Shown: piece after piece, positions 1 to 7,712 of the stretch
Layout of the letters: each line of letters begins with the position of its first letter
Position numbering within the stretch: position 1 is the first letter of the stretch
Assembly: GCA_029862935.1 (NCBI GenBank)
Contig: JAOTWK010000011.1
Location: 1-27,127 of the forward strand
Length of the DNA: 27,127 nucleotides
Direction: 5' to 3'
DNA from: Gemmatimonadota bacterium
GTDB lineage: Bacteria; Gemmatimonadota; Gemmatimonadetes; Gemmatimonadales; GWC2-71-9
Translations under genes and position numbers: made by a program
Notes under the pieces: model-generated
Told to the model about the DNA's origin: nothing
The model's input: the letters and a program-made list of their open reading frames with translations, nothing else
Databases searched by the model: none

Positions 1-2
1 AC

Positions 3-1148
3 GAGGGGGGACAGAACGGTGGCGGGGCTGGACACTGTGAGCTGTACTTGAACAACGGCGACGAGACGTTCACCGACGTCGCCGCACGCGTCGGGATCGA
101 CGTCTTCGAGTTCGTGAAAGCGGTCGCGTGGGGCGACGTCAACAACGATGGGTTTCTCGACCTATACCTCTCGGTGCTGGACCAACCCAATCGCCTGTAT
201 CTCAACCGCGGAAGCCAGGCGCCGGAGACGTGGCACTTCGAGGAGGTTGGCGCCGTGGCAGGCGTGCAGCGGCCCATCTCCAGCTTCCCCGTGTTCTTCT
301 GGGATTACAACAATGACGGGTGGGAAGACCTGTTCGTGGCGAGTTTCGACGTCCGTCAGAGCTTCGGGTCGGCAGGAGAAATCGCCGCTCAGTTCTTGGG
401 ACTTCGCCAGCACGGGGAGCGCAACCGGGTGTATCGCAACAACGGTGACGGCACGTTCACCGATGTCGCGCCCGAGCTGAGACTCGACTTGAGCCTCTGG
501 GCCATGGGGATCAACGTCGGTGACCTGAACAACGACGGGTTTCCGGACATGTACATCGGCACCGGCACTCCTGACCTGCGATCCATCATGCCAAACCGCA
601 TGTTCCTCAACGAGCAGGGCACCCAGTTCCGCGACATCACACTCGACGGTGGCTTTGGGCACTTGCAGAAAGGGCATGCCATCGCCTTTGCCGATTTCGA
701 CCGTGACGGAGACCAAGATGTCTACGCGGTCATGGGCGGCGCGGTAGAGGGAGACCACTATCCCAATGCGCTGTTCGAGAACCCGGGATTCGGCCGTGAC
801 AACGCATGGGTCGTGTTGCAGCTCGAGGGGCGCTCCGCAAACCGCTCGGGCCTCGGGGCGCGGATCAGCCTCAGGGTCACGGACTCAAGCGGCACGGAGC
901 GCGTCATCCACCAGACCGTGTCGACCGGCGGTAGCTTCGGCGCGGCGAGTCTGCAACAGGAAATCGGCGTGGGACAGACCGCACGGATCGACGAGCTCAC
1001 GATCACGTGGCCGAACCAGGTGCGCTCGACCGACACCTACCACGATTTGGCCGTCAACACGATTTACCGGGTCGTCGAGGGCCAACCCCCGGTGTCATTG
1101 GACGTTGCGCCGGTCCCGCTGCAGACCGGCCGTCAGCACCGCCCTTGA
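3..1148 (+). CDS. FG-GAP/VCBS repeat protein with C-terminal ASPIC/UnbV domain (CRTAC1-like), 5' partial
   Basis: The reading frame is open to the window edge, so the true start lies upstream; the first ATG/TTG-type codon in frame (48) falls inside a repeat. At least four calcium-binding FG-GAP motifs of the DxNxDGxxD type are visible: GDVNNDGFLDLYLS, WDYNNDGWEDLFVAS, GDLNNDGFPDMYIG and ADFDRDGDQDVYAV. They would form blades of a beta-propeller. The last ~100 residues (NRSGLGARISLRV, VSTGGSFGAASLQQ, IGVG, LTITWPN) match the ASPIC/UnbV domain that follows such propellers in CRTAC1-type proteins. These are normally secreted or surface proteins; substrate and role are generally unknown. The gene ends about 145 bp before the catalase, and no terminator was seen between them. 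Confidence 0.88.
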   Translation, partial: EGGQNGGGAGHCELYLNNGDETFTDVAARVGIDVFEFVKAVAWGDVNNDGFLDLYLSVLDQPNRLYLNRGSQAPETWHFEEVGAVAGVQRPISSFPVFFWDYNNDGWEDLFVASFDVRQSFGSAGEIAAQFLGLRQHGERNRVYRNNGDGTFTDVAPELRLDLSLWAMGINVGDLNNDGFPDMYIGTGTPDLRSIMPNRMFLNEQGTQFRDITLDGGFGHLQKGHAIAFADFDRDGDQDVYAVMGGAVEGDHYPNALFENPGFGRDNAWVVLQLEGRSANRSGLGARISLRVTDSSGTERVIHQTVSTGGSFGAASLQQEIGVGQTARIDELTITWPNQVRSTDTYHDLAVNTIYRVVEGQPPVSLDVAPVPLQTGRQHRP

Positions 1149-1293
1149 CCGACCGCTGGCGCTCCTTCCCGCCGGCGGCGCACACGCGTAAGATCATGGT
1201 CGGAACTGAGGAATGGTGTGGCCACCGTGGGCGTCACCCCCTAGTCGATCCGTGAAGCTTCAGAGCATTTGATCAATTCAGGGAGGAGGAACC

Positions 1294-2754
1294 ATGGGAA
1301 AGCGCAAACTCACGACATCTGCAGGCATACCGGTCGGAGATAACCAGAACTCGCTCACCGCCGGTCCGAGGGGACCGCTGCTCGTACAGGACTGGCAGCT
1401 CTTCGAGAAGCATGCCCACTTCAACCGGGAACGTATCCCGGAACGCGTGGTGCACGCGAAGGGTTCCGGCGCGTACGGCATGTTGAAGGTCACGAACGAC
1501 ATCACCCAATACACCACGGCGAAGATCTTCTCGAAGGTGGGGAAAGAGACCGAGTGCTTCCTGCGGTTTTCTACGGTCGCCGGTGAACGCGGTGCCGCCG
1601 ATGCGGAGCGGGACGTCAGGGGCTTCGCCATGAAGTTCTATACGGACGAGGGGAACTGGGATCTCGTAGGGAACAACACGCCGGTGTTCTTCGTCCGCGA
1701 CCCCTACAAGTTTCCGGATTTCATTCGCACGCAGAAGCGGGACCCGAAAACCAACCTGCGCAGTCCGAAGGCCATGTGGGACTTCTGGTCACTCTCGCCC
1801 GAGAGTCTCCATCAAGTGACCATCCTGTTCTCGGACCGCGGATTGCCCAAGAGCTACCGGCACATGAATGGTTACGGCAGCCATACCTACAGTTTCATCA
1901 ACGCGAAGGGCAAGCGGTCTTGGGTGAAGTTCCACTTCAAGACGATGCAGGGGATCGAGTGCCTCACCGACGACGTGGCTGAGGGGATCGTCGGGCAGGA
2001 CCGGGAAAGCCACCAGCGCGACCTGTTCGAATCGATCGAGCAGGGGGATTGCCCAAAGTGGCGGATGATGGTGCAGATCATGCCCGAAACGGACGCCGAC
2101 AGAACACCGTACAACCCGTTTGACCTCACCAAGGTCTGGCCGCACGGCGACTACCCGTTGATCGAGGTCGGCGTGTTGGAGCTGAATCGCAACCCGGAGA
2201 ACTACTTCGCGGACGTCGAGCAGTCTGCCTTCTCTCCAGCGAATGTTGTGCCCGGTATCAGCCATAGTCCCGACAAGATGCTGCAATTTCGGATCTTCTC
2301 GTACGCGGACGCCCACCGGTATCGGCTCGGCGTGAACTACGAGAGTCTGCCGGTGAACAAACCGCGCTGCAAAGTCGCGACCTACCACCGCGACGGGAGC
2401 ATGCGGTTCGACGGCAACGAAGGTGGGGCAGTCAACTACGAGCCGAACAGCATGGGTGGGCCTGAGGAGTCGTCGCGGTTCAAGGAGCCTCCCCTCGCGA
2501 TCGACGGGGATGCCGACCGTTACGACCATCGGGAGGGCAACGACGACTACACGCAGGCCGGCAATCTGTACCGGCTCATGCCTCGCGACGAGCAGCAGCG
2601 CCTGCACGTTGCGCTGGCTGGCGCGATGAAAGGCCTGCCCAAAGAAATCATCGATCGGCAACTCGGGCACTTCGAGAAAGCCGACCCGGCGTACGCGGCC
2701 GGGGTGCGCAAGGCGCTCGGGCAATCCAAGCGGGAGCCGGCGCTGGTGTCCTAA
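1294..2754 (+). CDS. katA: Monofunctional haem catalase, small-subunit type
   Basis: The product converts hydrogen peroxide to water and oxygen, probably in the cytoplasm since no signal peptide is seen. At 486 aa it has the length of small-subunit (clade 3) catalases. The distal haem His is H54 in [16 protein letters not shown]. The catalytic Asn lies in [18 protein letters not shown] (about N127/128), and the proximal haem-ligand Tyr is Y337 in [15 protein letters not shown] strong Shine-Dalgarno GGGAGGAGG lies a few bases before the ATG. The gene stands alone with a rho-independent terminator behind it. Upstream, CGCGTAAGAT at about 1185-1194 could hold a -10 element. No regulator gene (OxyR/PerR) is adjacent. 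The family call is firm; the katA symbol is by analogy. Confidence 0.97.
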   Translation: MGKRKLTTSAGIPVGDNQNSLTAGPRGPLLVQDWQLFEKHAHFNRERIPERVVHAKGSGAYGMLKVTNDITQYTTAKIFSKVGKETECFLRFSTVAGERGAADAERDVRGFAMKFYTDEGNWDLVGNNTPVFFVRDPYKFPDFIRTQKRDPKTNLRSPKAMWDFWSLSPESLHQVTILFSDRGLPKSYRHMNGYGSHTYSFINAKGKRSWVKFHFKTMQGIECLTDDVAEGIVGQDRESHQRDLFESIEQGDCPKWRMMVQIMPETDADRTPYNPFDLTKVWPHGDYPLIEVGVLELNRNPENYFADVEQSAFSPANVVPGISHSPDKMLQFRIFSYADAHRYRLGVNYESLPVNKPRCKVATYHRDGSMRFDGNEGGAVNYEPNSMGGPEESSRFKEPPLAIDGDADRYDHREGNDDYTQAGNLYRLMPRDEQQRLHVALAGAMKGLPKEIIDRQLGHFEKADPAYAAGVRKALGQSKREPALVS

Positions 2755-2780
2755 GCCAAAGACGCAGTCTACACGATCGA

Positions 2781-2810
2781 GGGGGGCCGCACGCGGCCCC
2801 TCTTGTGTTT
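2781..2810 (+). terminator. Rho-independent terminator of the catalase gene
   Basis: The stem GGGGCC/GGCCCC encloses GCACGC and can be extended by G-T and G-C pairs. It is followed by a T-rich tail (TCTTGTGTTT) and sits about 27 bp after the catalase stop codon. Confidence 0.75.
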
Positions 2811-2903
2811 CCGTACACCCAACCGTGGACGCCCGAGCGATCCGACCCACTTGCGCGCATGCGAGGTCAGATACAGCTTTGCGACCAATCCCCCGTCGCG
2901 TAG

Positions 2904-3368
2904 GTGATACCGTTGAAACCGCTCCTCAAGGTCTCCGTGGCAACTGCTGCGCTGCTGTTCGTCGTCGCCTGGCTCACGCCCGTCCATGAGTATGGCACCA
3001 CGCTCGCCCAAGGCGGCGTGCCAGGGTGGGAGGCGTTCCGCGTTGCGCTCACTCCCCTGTGGAGTTTTCAGGATGCGATGGTCGAAACCTGGTACGGGAG
3101 CATTCACACGGTGGTGAGCGCGCTCACGAATTTCCTATTCGTGGCTGCACTTGCTCACATGTTGTGGCGGCCGGGGACCTATGGCCGGGCTGTGTGTTGG
3201 CTGCTGGTGGCCGCGACCGTGATCAACGCGACCTGGTTCTTGCTGGATGGCGACCGTGGTGCGCTGCGGCTGGGGTACTACCTGTGGGTGTCGTCGTTCG
3301 CCGTCCTCGCCACAGCCGCATGGTTCGTACCGACGAGCGATCCGGAGACGTCACCGCAACCGCAGTGA
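2904..3368 (+). CDS. Small hypothetical integral membrane protein
   Basis: A 154-aa protein not recognised as a named family. About four hydrophobic segments are visible: VSVATAALLFVVAWLT near residues 10-25, FLFVAALAHMLW around 75-90, CWLLVAATVINATWFLL around 95-112, and YYLWVSSFAVLATAAWFV around 123-142. The C-terminus is short, polar and proline-rich. The start is GTG, with only a weak Shine-Dalgarno; a TTG three codons later is an alternative. The gene is convergent with the minus-strand micro-operon, whose last stop codon is only 12 bp away. No function can be proposed. Confidence 0.7.
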   Translation: MIPLKPLLKVSVATAALLFVVAWLTPVHEYGTTLAQGGVPGWEAFRVALTPLWSFQDAMVETWYGSIHTVVSALTNFLFVAALAHMLWRPGTYGRAVCWLLVAATVINATWFLLDGDRGALRLGYYLWVSSFAVLATAAWFVPTSDPETSPQPQ

Positions 3369-3380
3369 CGACCGGTCAAT

Positions 3381-3611
3381 TCAACGCAGGCCCTCGAGGG
3401 TACAGTACGGCACCCGCCCGTCGATGATGCGACGTCCGAACGCGTGGCATCCGCGAATCGCCTCCTCCTCGGTCTGGAACGTCTGCGGTCCGCTGAACGC
3501 GCGCCGCTTCGTGCGGTACGCAATCAGGAGATCCAGAGTCCATTTGCAGCTGCCGCGTATCTGGAACGTGCGCGGCGTGATCGTCCATCCCTGATACGTG
3601 AGGGGGCTCAT
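3381..3611 (-). CDS. 76-aa hypothetical protein, last gene of the micro-operon
   Basis: The start codon overlaps the stop of the RraB-like gene by 4 bp (ATGA), so translation is probably coupled; this is the best evidence that this short frame is real. The protein has a compact beta-rich look: YQGWTITPRTF, then GSCKWTLDLLIAYRTKRRAF, then TEEEAIRGCHAFGRRIIDGR. The pattern (Trp-centred strand, acidic TEEEA helix start, GRxIIDG ending) resembles short stand-alone proteins of the CV_2116 type, but this is from memory and not certain. There are two cysteines and no signal peptide or membrane segment. The product is likely a small cytosolic protein. Confidence 0.7.
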   Translation of the reverse strand: MSPLTYQGWTITPRTFQIRGSCKWTLDLLIAYRTKRRAFSGPQTFQTEEEAIRGCHAFGRRIIDGRVPYCTLEGLR

Positions 3612-3997
3612 CGCAGGGATTCCACCATCGGCATGAGGTCCAGGGCCACGAGCGCGGACTCATAGCGCGAGGCCGCACCTCGCAGGCGCATGAACAAATG
3701 CTCGAGGTTCGGAAAGGACCAAATCGCGGCGTGGGTGGTTCCCACGACCGACCACTGGTCATCTTGGTAACCAGCGACTTGTGCAGTTGTGCGCACGAAC
3801 CCAGCGCAGTGGGTCTGCCGCAGGAAATCCATCAAACCGAGCGCCAGGCGTTCGGTCGGGCAGTGGAAGACAAACGTGAACAGCTGCGGAAGGTGCTGCA
3901 CGCCGGCGGCCGATAGTTCGAGCCAGCAGCGTCGCGCCTCGGTCAGTGAACCCGCCGAACCGCCATCCTGATACTCGTCGGGGACAATGAAGCTCAC
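3608..3997 (-). CDS. RraB-like (ribonuclease E regulator-type fold) hypothetical protein
   Basis: The protein has 129 aa. Its central part (FTFVFHCPTERLALGLMDFLRQ, GFVRTT, QWSVVGTTHAAIWS, LEHLFMRLRGAAS) follows the strand-helix-strand-strand-helix pattern of the RraB/DUF695 ferredoxin-like fold: a hydrophobic strand, a helix over the 'remove domain' residues, a Gly-Phe strand, then Trp-x-Val. The usual YDGWE ending is replaced by SALVALDLMP. In Enterobacteria RraB binds RNase E and modulates mRNA decay; whether this protein does so is unknown. The GTG start overlaps the stop of the 28-aa gene by 4 bp, and its stop overlaps the next gene by 4 bp. The gene is well supported by this coupling; the family call is moderate. 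Confidence 0.65.
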   Translation of the reverse strand: MSFIVPDEYQDGGSAGSLTEARRCWLELSAAGVQHLPQLFTFVFHCPTERLALGLMDFLRQTHCAGFVRTTAQVAGYQDDQWSVVGTTHAAIWSFPNLEHLFMRLRGAASRYESALVALDLMPMVESLR

Positions 3998-4080
3998 GTG
4001 GTCTTACCCGCGACGCATTTGAGCCCGACGACCACGTCGGTCTCGGAACCACAAATGCAACAGTAACACACCAGGACCAT
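3994..4080 (-). CDS. 28-aa Cys-rich peptide, first gene of the micro-operon
   Basis: This is a very short frame with an excellent Shine-Dalgarno, AAGGAG, 4 bases before its ATG. Its stop codon overlaps the GTG start of the RraB-like gene by 4 bp. The peptide begins MVLVCYCCICGSE and has a fifth Cys near residue 22. CCICG contains a CxxCG zinc-knuckle-like motif. It may be a metal-binding micro-protein, or a leader peptide whose main job is to couple translation to the next gene. No homologue is recognised. Expression is inferred from the ribosome binding site and the coupled overlap only. Confidence 0.55.
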   Translation of the reverse strand: MVLVCYCCICGSETDVVVGLKCVAGKTT

Positions 4081-4097
4081 TGTTCTCCTTAGTATAG

Positions 4098-4134
4098 AAA
4101 AAGCGGGACTGGCGCCGTGGCGCATTCCCGCTTT
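4098..4134 (-). terminator. Terminator-like hairpin (possible attenuator) in the leader of the micro-operon
   Basis: On the minus strand, the 9-bp stem AAAGCGGGA/TCCCGCTTT (4100-4108 with 4126-4134) encloses a second small GCGC stem. A run of five T follows, three of them in the stem. It lies only about 10 bp before the Shine-Dalgarno of the 28-aa gene and downstream of a good minus-strand promoter, so it would terminate the operon's own leader unless disrupted. Confidence 0.55.
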
Positions 4135-4178
4135 CGGATGGCTGTCAGTCGGGCGACACACGATGTAATCGCATATGA

Positions 4179-4207
4179 ACCATAATCGGTGGCGATCACC
4201 CTGTCAA
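4179..4207 (-). promoter_or_regulatory. Sigma-70-type promoter for the micro-operon
   Basis: On the minus strand there is a perfect -35 TTGACA (4207-4202), a 17-bp spacer and a -10 TATGGT (4184-4179). The predicted transcription start near 4172 gives a leader of about 90 nt that contains the hairpin at 4098-4134. Confidence 0.6.
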
Positions 4208-4332
4208 ACGCCCTGACCGGTAGCCAGGACGCCCCAAACGCGACGTATTCCCCTTCCGCACCGCTTTGACTATCTTGTAAGCAAGTCACGAGCCGCTCAT
4301 CGGAGCACGTAGACAATCGCAACGGAAGTGCA

Positions 4333-4369
4333 GGGGAACCGGCAACTGACGCGGTTCCTCTTTTTCTTT
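4333..4369 (+). terminator. Strong terminator-like hairpin upstream of cspA (attenuator or end of an sRNA)
   Basis: The 9-bp stem GGGGAACCG/CGGTTCCTC (4333-4341 with 4352-4360, one G-T pair) has a 10-nt loop and is followed by TTTTTCTTT. No plus-strand gene ends nearby: the last one stops at 3368. The hairpin therefore either ends an unannotated small RNA from about 4140-4330 or acts in the cspA 5' leader, 120 nt before the ATG. The rest of 4140-4488 shows no coding potential I can support. Confidence 0.6.
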
Positions 4370-4488
4370 GGTAGCACGCCGCACCATGCGGCACCACCCG
4401 CGGGGACTGATCCGCGGACAACTCGATGGACGATCGGCCAGTGCGGACACTCCGGACTCCGACGCGCATCGAACACGGAGGAGAAGGT

Positions 4489-4701
4489 ATGTCACCCATC
4501 ACTGGCAAGGTGAAGTGGTTCAACGACCAAAAGGGCTTTGGTTTCATCACGCCCGACAATGGCGAAAAGGACTGCTTCGTCCACCACTCGGCGATCCAAG
4601 CCTCGGGCTTCAAGACGCTCGCGGAAGGGGACGCCGTGGAGTTTGAGATGGTCCAGGGCCAGAAAGGCCCAGCCGCGCAAAACGTGACCAAGGTCGGCTA
4701 G
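4489..4701 (+). CDS. cspA: Cold-shock protein, CspA family
   Basis: The product is a 70-aa single cold-shock domain that binds single-stranded RNA/DNA and acts as an RNA chaperone in the cytoplasm. The RNP1 motif KGFGFITP and RNP2 motif CFVHHSAI are both present. RNP2 has His where FVHFSAI-type proteins have Phe. The protein begins [18 protein letters not shown] and ends ..NVTKVG, the full family length. The ATG at 4489 follows GGAGGAG at proper spacing; an in-frame ATG at 4426 would add 21 residues outside the fold and is rejected. A terminator follows. The long GC-rich leader with hairpins (for example CCGCGG repeats at about 4399-4418) may be the thermosensitive regulatory region. It faces a helicase/desaturase operon. 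Confidence 0.95.
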   Translation: MSPITGKVKWFNDQKGFGFITPDNGEKDCFVHHSAIQASGFKTLAEGDAVEFEMVQGQKGPAAQNVTKVG

Positions 4702-4729
4702 TCGCGCCGCGCAGCACCACAGGCCATGG

Positions 4730-4766
4730 GGGGTCGCATCGAAAGAATCGGTGCGGCCCCTCTTCT
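4730..4766 (+). terminator. Rho-independent terminator of cspA
   Basis: The 12-bp stem GGGGTCGCATCG/CGGTGCGGCCCC (4730-4741 with 4749-4760, including G-T pairs) has a 7-nt loop and is followed by TCTTCT. It sits 28 bp after the cspA stop. Confidence 0.75.
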
Positions 4767-4781
4767 CGTAATGCCGGAAGC

Positions 4782-5042
4782 TCAGGCTCTGACGGAATCT
4801 GCATCGGCAAAGACAGAGCCTTCGAGCCACTCGGTGAGCAACCGATCGACCTCGTCGACTTCCTGACCCAGGAGGTGCGGCAATGCTTCTCGCCGATACC
4901 CCGAGGACACGAGGAACCAGGCGGGTTCGGTCGCCGGCTCGTCGCGCTTCACGTTGGCCGGAAGGCCGTCATACGATACGAAATGAAATTCGCGGCCCCG
5001 ATGCATGATGTGGCGTTGCTCAACTCTGTATCGACTGGACAT
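4782..5042 (-). CDS. 86-aa hypothetical protein downstream of the desaturase
   Basis: The frame starts 29 bp after the desaturase stop on the same strand, with GAGG upstream of the ATG, so it is probably the last gene of the helicase-desaturase operon. The protein is soluble-looking: strands in the first half (YRVEQRHIMHRGREFHFVSYDG, AWFLVSSGYRREAL) and an acidic C-terminal helix (LLGQEVDEVDRLLTEWLEG). No signal peptide, metal-binding set or known family is recognised. It ends 16 bp from the end of the cspA terminator stem region, which faces it. Confidence 0.65.
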   Translation of the reverse strand: MSSRYRVEQRHIMHRGREFHFVSYDGLPANVKRDEPATEPAWFLVSSGYRREALPHLLGQEVDEVDRLLTEWLEGSVFADADSVRA

Positions 5043-5071
5043 GTCTGACCCTCGAGACGTGATGGATGCGA

Positions 5072-6253
5072 CTAGGCGGGCGCTGCCACCAGTAACTCGG
5101 TAGCGACCGCTTCGAGAATGATTTCGCGCGCCCGCGCCACGATATCGTCCAAGGACGGCGTCGAGGCGAACATCTGTCGCGCTTCGGTGCGCAGTTCCTC
5201 CATCGTTGGAACATGCGGCACGTGCATATCGGCAAGCATAGCCACTGCTTCTGCCTTCGCGGTCTGCGCCCGCGCTCGGAGCTCGTCAAAGGTCGGCGTG
5301 TTTAGCCACGCCTCACGTACCTGGGCGGTTATCTGCTCCACGGCCATCGTGGCGGCGAGGTGGCGAGCCACCTTCTCGACGACGCCGCGAGACAGCTCCT
5401 TCTCGTTTCGGACGAGTGACCTGGGAGGCGCGTTCAGATCGTATACGATGCCTGCCCACGACAGCAGCTTGAGCGCGTAGTAGGTCACGTCGATCTCCCA
5501 CCACCGGAATCCCTGCCGGGTCGACGCCATATAGGCATGGTGGTTGTTATGCCATCCCTCGCCCATCGTGATCAGCGCCAGCCACCAGTTGTTCCGTGAG
5601 TCGTCGCCCGTCACATACCGCTGCGTCCCGTGGACATGTGCCAGAGAATTGATCGCAAATGTGCCATGGTACAACAGCACCGTGCTCCAAAAGAACCCCA
5701 CCACGAGGCCCGACCAACCGGCCACCAGCCAGACGACGGCACCAAGAACGACGGCGGGCAGGTAGCGGTGCGTGTCGAGCCACACCAGCTCGGGATATTT
5801 CGCGAGATCGGGCACCGCGCGCAGATCCGTCTTGCCCTGTTTCGGGGCGAAGATCCAGCCCAGATGTGCGTAAAAGAAGCCGTGATGCCGCGGGGAGTGC
5901 ACGTCGAGTTTCGTGTCGGAGTGCTTGTGATGCTGCCGATGCTTCGCGGCCCACCACAACACGCCGCGCTGCGCCGAACTCTGGGCTAGCCACGCGAGCA
6001 CGAACTGTCCGACACGACTGGTCCGGAATGATCGGTGCGAAAAGTAGCGATGGTACCCAGCCGTCACCGCGATCATGCGGACCACATACAGCACCGCACA
6101 GAGCACCAGCGCCTCAACGGTCACGCCCGTCCAAATGGCCGCCACGCACACCACGTGCACCAACAAGAACGGAATCGGTGCGGGGTAGATGATATCGTCG
6201 TGGAATTCCTCGGGGTCCCGTGATCTGAGAATCTCGGTGCCGTTCAGCGCCAT
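5072..6253 (-). CDS. Membrane fatty-acid (acyl-CoA/acyl-lipid) delta-9-type desaturase with long C-terminal extension
   Basis: The 393-aa protein is an integral-membrane di-iron enzyme that introduces a cis double bond into acyl chains using O2 and an electron donor. All three His boxes are present: HRYFSH (H68, H73), HRQHH (105-109) and GEGWHNNHH (231-239). The additional membrane-embedded region fits stearoyl-CoA desaturase-like proteins. Hydrophobic pairs lie near 25-60 and 165-195. The core ends near residue 290. The last ~100 residues are a charged helical extension with three similar segments starting PTFDELRARA, PTMEELRTEA and PSLDDIVARA, which is unusual. The ATG follows GAGGAAGAGG, which overlaps the end of the helicase gene (18-bp gap), so both are probably co-transcribed. 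A role in membrane fluidity at low temperature is inferred from the neighbours. Confidence 0.93.
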   Translation of the reverse strand: MALNGTEILRSRDPEEFHDDIIYPAPIPFLLVHVVCVAAIWTGVTVEALVLCAVLYVVRMIAVTAGYHRYFSHRSFRTSRVGQFVLAWLAQSSAQRGVLWWAAKHRQHHKHSDTKLDVHSPRHHGFFYAHLGWIFAPKQGKTDLRAVPDLAKYPELVWLDTHRYLPAVVLGAVVWLVAGWSGLVVGFFWSTVLLYHGTFAINSLAHVHGTQRYVTGDDSRNNWWLALITMGEGWHNNHHAYMASTRQGFRWWEIDVTYYALKLLSWAGIVYDLNAPPRSLVRNEKELSRGVVEKVARHLAATMAVEQITAQVREAWLNTPTFDELRARAQTAKAEAVAMLADMHVPHVPTMEELRTEARQMFASTPSLDDIVARAREIILEAVATELLVAAPA

Positions 6254-6271
6254 GTGTGGATCCTCTTCCTC

Positions 6272-7492
6272 TTATCGTTTGCGAGCGCCGCCGCGGCGGG
6301 GTCTGATCGATCGTTCCGGGCGCAGGCGTTCCACTCGCTCCCGGGGCTGCATGGGCGCAACCGCCGGTTCGAACCCGGGGAAAACTTCCCGCGGGAACGT
6401 GCGGCCCATCAACTTCTCGACGTCCCACATGAGCAGCCACTCGTCAGGCGACATGAGTGTGAGCGCGACCCCCTGCGCACCTGCCCGGGCCGTGCGGCCC
6501 ACACGATGCACATAGATCTCGGGGTCCCGCGGCACATCGAAATTTACCACCATGACGATGTTTTCCACGTCGATGCCCCGGGCGGCAACGTCGGTCGCCA
6601 CCAAGACGTTCACCTTGCCGTTCTTGAAGCGTTCCAACGCCTTGTTGCGCGCCTCTTGCGTCTTACCACCGTGCAGAGCAGCGACATAAGTGCCGTCGGT
6701 TCGCAACTGCCCAGCGAGCCGATCGGCACCGTGCTTGGTCCGAGTGAATACCAGCGTACGAGCGTCGGGCCGTTCGGCCAGCATCTTTGCCAGGACCCGC
6801 CGCTTCTTGGCCCGATCGACCGCCACGAGGATATGCTCGATCCCTTCCGCTGCGCTTGCCCGTCGCCCGATCTCGACCGCCGCATGATTGTTCATCGCGC
6901 GCCGAGCCAACCGATCGACGTCACCAGTGATCGTGGCCGAAAAGAGGAGTGTCTGCCGTTTCGACGGGATAGCATCCAGAATGCGCGACACATCGCGGGA
7001 GAAGCCCATGTCCAACATGCGATCCGCCTCATCGAGCACGAGCACTTCGATGTTCGACGTGTCGACGTGCCGCCGGCCCATGAGATCGAGCAGCCGGCCG
7101 GGTGTCGCGATCACGATATCCACGCCACGGCTCAGTGACCGAATCTGCGGCCCCAGCGACGTACCTCCGTAGAAGGCTTCCGCCTTGAGCCCAGTGTGTC
7201 GGCCATACGCTCTGGCCCGGGTGACGACCTGCTCGGCGAGCTCACGGGTCGGAACCAACACCAACGCCCGCAGCGAACCCGAGCGGCCATGCGCCAAGCG
7301 TTGCAGGATCGGGAGGATGAACGCCGCGGTCTTCCCAGTGCCCGTCTGCGCCGATCCGACCAGATCGCGGCCGGCGAGACCGACGGGGATGGCTTCTTGT
7401 TGAATTGGAGTGGGTTCGGTGTAACCCTCGTCATCGAGGGCGCGTAAAAGTTCGGGCGCGAGGCCCATTGTGTGAAATGATGCGTTGACCAA
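6272..7492 (-). CDS. DEAD-box ATP-dependent RNA helicase, RhlE/CsdA-like
   Basis: The 406-aa helicase core unwinds RNA duplexes using ATP. Motifs in order: upstream aromatic F6 and Q-motif PTPIQQ (Q31), motif I AQTGTGKT (48-55), PTRELAEQ (81-88), TPGR (130-133), DEAD (154-157), SAT (185-187), ARGIDVE (304-310) and HRVGRTAR (329-336). A short basic Arg/Gly tail may bind RNA. The start is taken as TTG at 7492: it follows AGGAG at good spacing and keeps F6, whereas the ATG at 7468 would lose it. The gene is the first of an operon with the desaturase. The 220 bp upstream hold no supported gene. Association with cspA and a desaturase suggests a cold-induced helicase, but RhlE-type proteins also act in ribosome assembly and RNA decay. 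Confidence 0.95.
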   Translation of the reverse strand: MVNASFHTMGLAPELLRALDDEGYTEPTPIQQEAIPVGLAGRDLVGSAQTGTGKTAAFILPILQRLAHGRSGSLRALVLVPTRELAEQVVTRARAYGRHTGLKAEAFYGGTSLGPQIRSLSRGVDIVIATPGRLLDLMGRRHVDTSNIEVLVLDEADRMLDMGFSRDVSRILDAIPSKRQTLLFSATITGDVDRLARRAMNNHAAVEIGRRASAAEGIEHILVAVDRAKKRRVLAKMLAERPDARTLVFTRTKHGADRLAGQLRTDGTYVAALHGGKTQEARNKALERFKNGKVNVLVATDVAARGIDVENIVMVVNFDVPRDPEIYVHRVGRTARAGAQGVALTLMSPDEWLLMWDVEKLMGRTFPREVFPGFEPAVAPMQPRERVERLRPERSIRPRRGGARKR

Positions 7493-7712
7493 GAAATCTC
7501 CTGTTGTCTACATATGCGCACGCGGTCGACTCCCCTGTCGCCGGAGCGCGATACTGCTCGAGTTGTCTGAACCTGAGGAATGAATCGACGAGTGATGCGT
7601 GTCGGTACCCAATCCTAAGCCGGGGACCGTTCACATCGAGGAAGGAAGCCAGCTTGCGGTTCGTACGTCAGCGGCTAAAGCTAATGGGTACAGAGCGAAA
7701 AAGCGAATGGGG

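Noticed and set aside
1789..2850. 353-aa open frame on the minus strand
   Set aside because: Antisense to the catalase, which is unmistakable; no conserved motif and Val/Arg/His-rich composition.
6367..6380. GGTTCGAACCC resembling a tRNA T-arm
   Set aside because: It lies inside the helicase coding region and no cloverleaf or acceptor stem surrounds it.
6254..7138. 294-aa open frame on the plus strand
   Set aside because: Antisense to the DEAD-box helicase, which has all family motifs.
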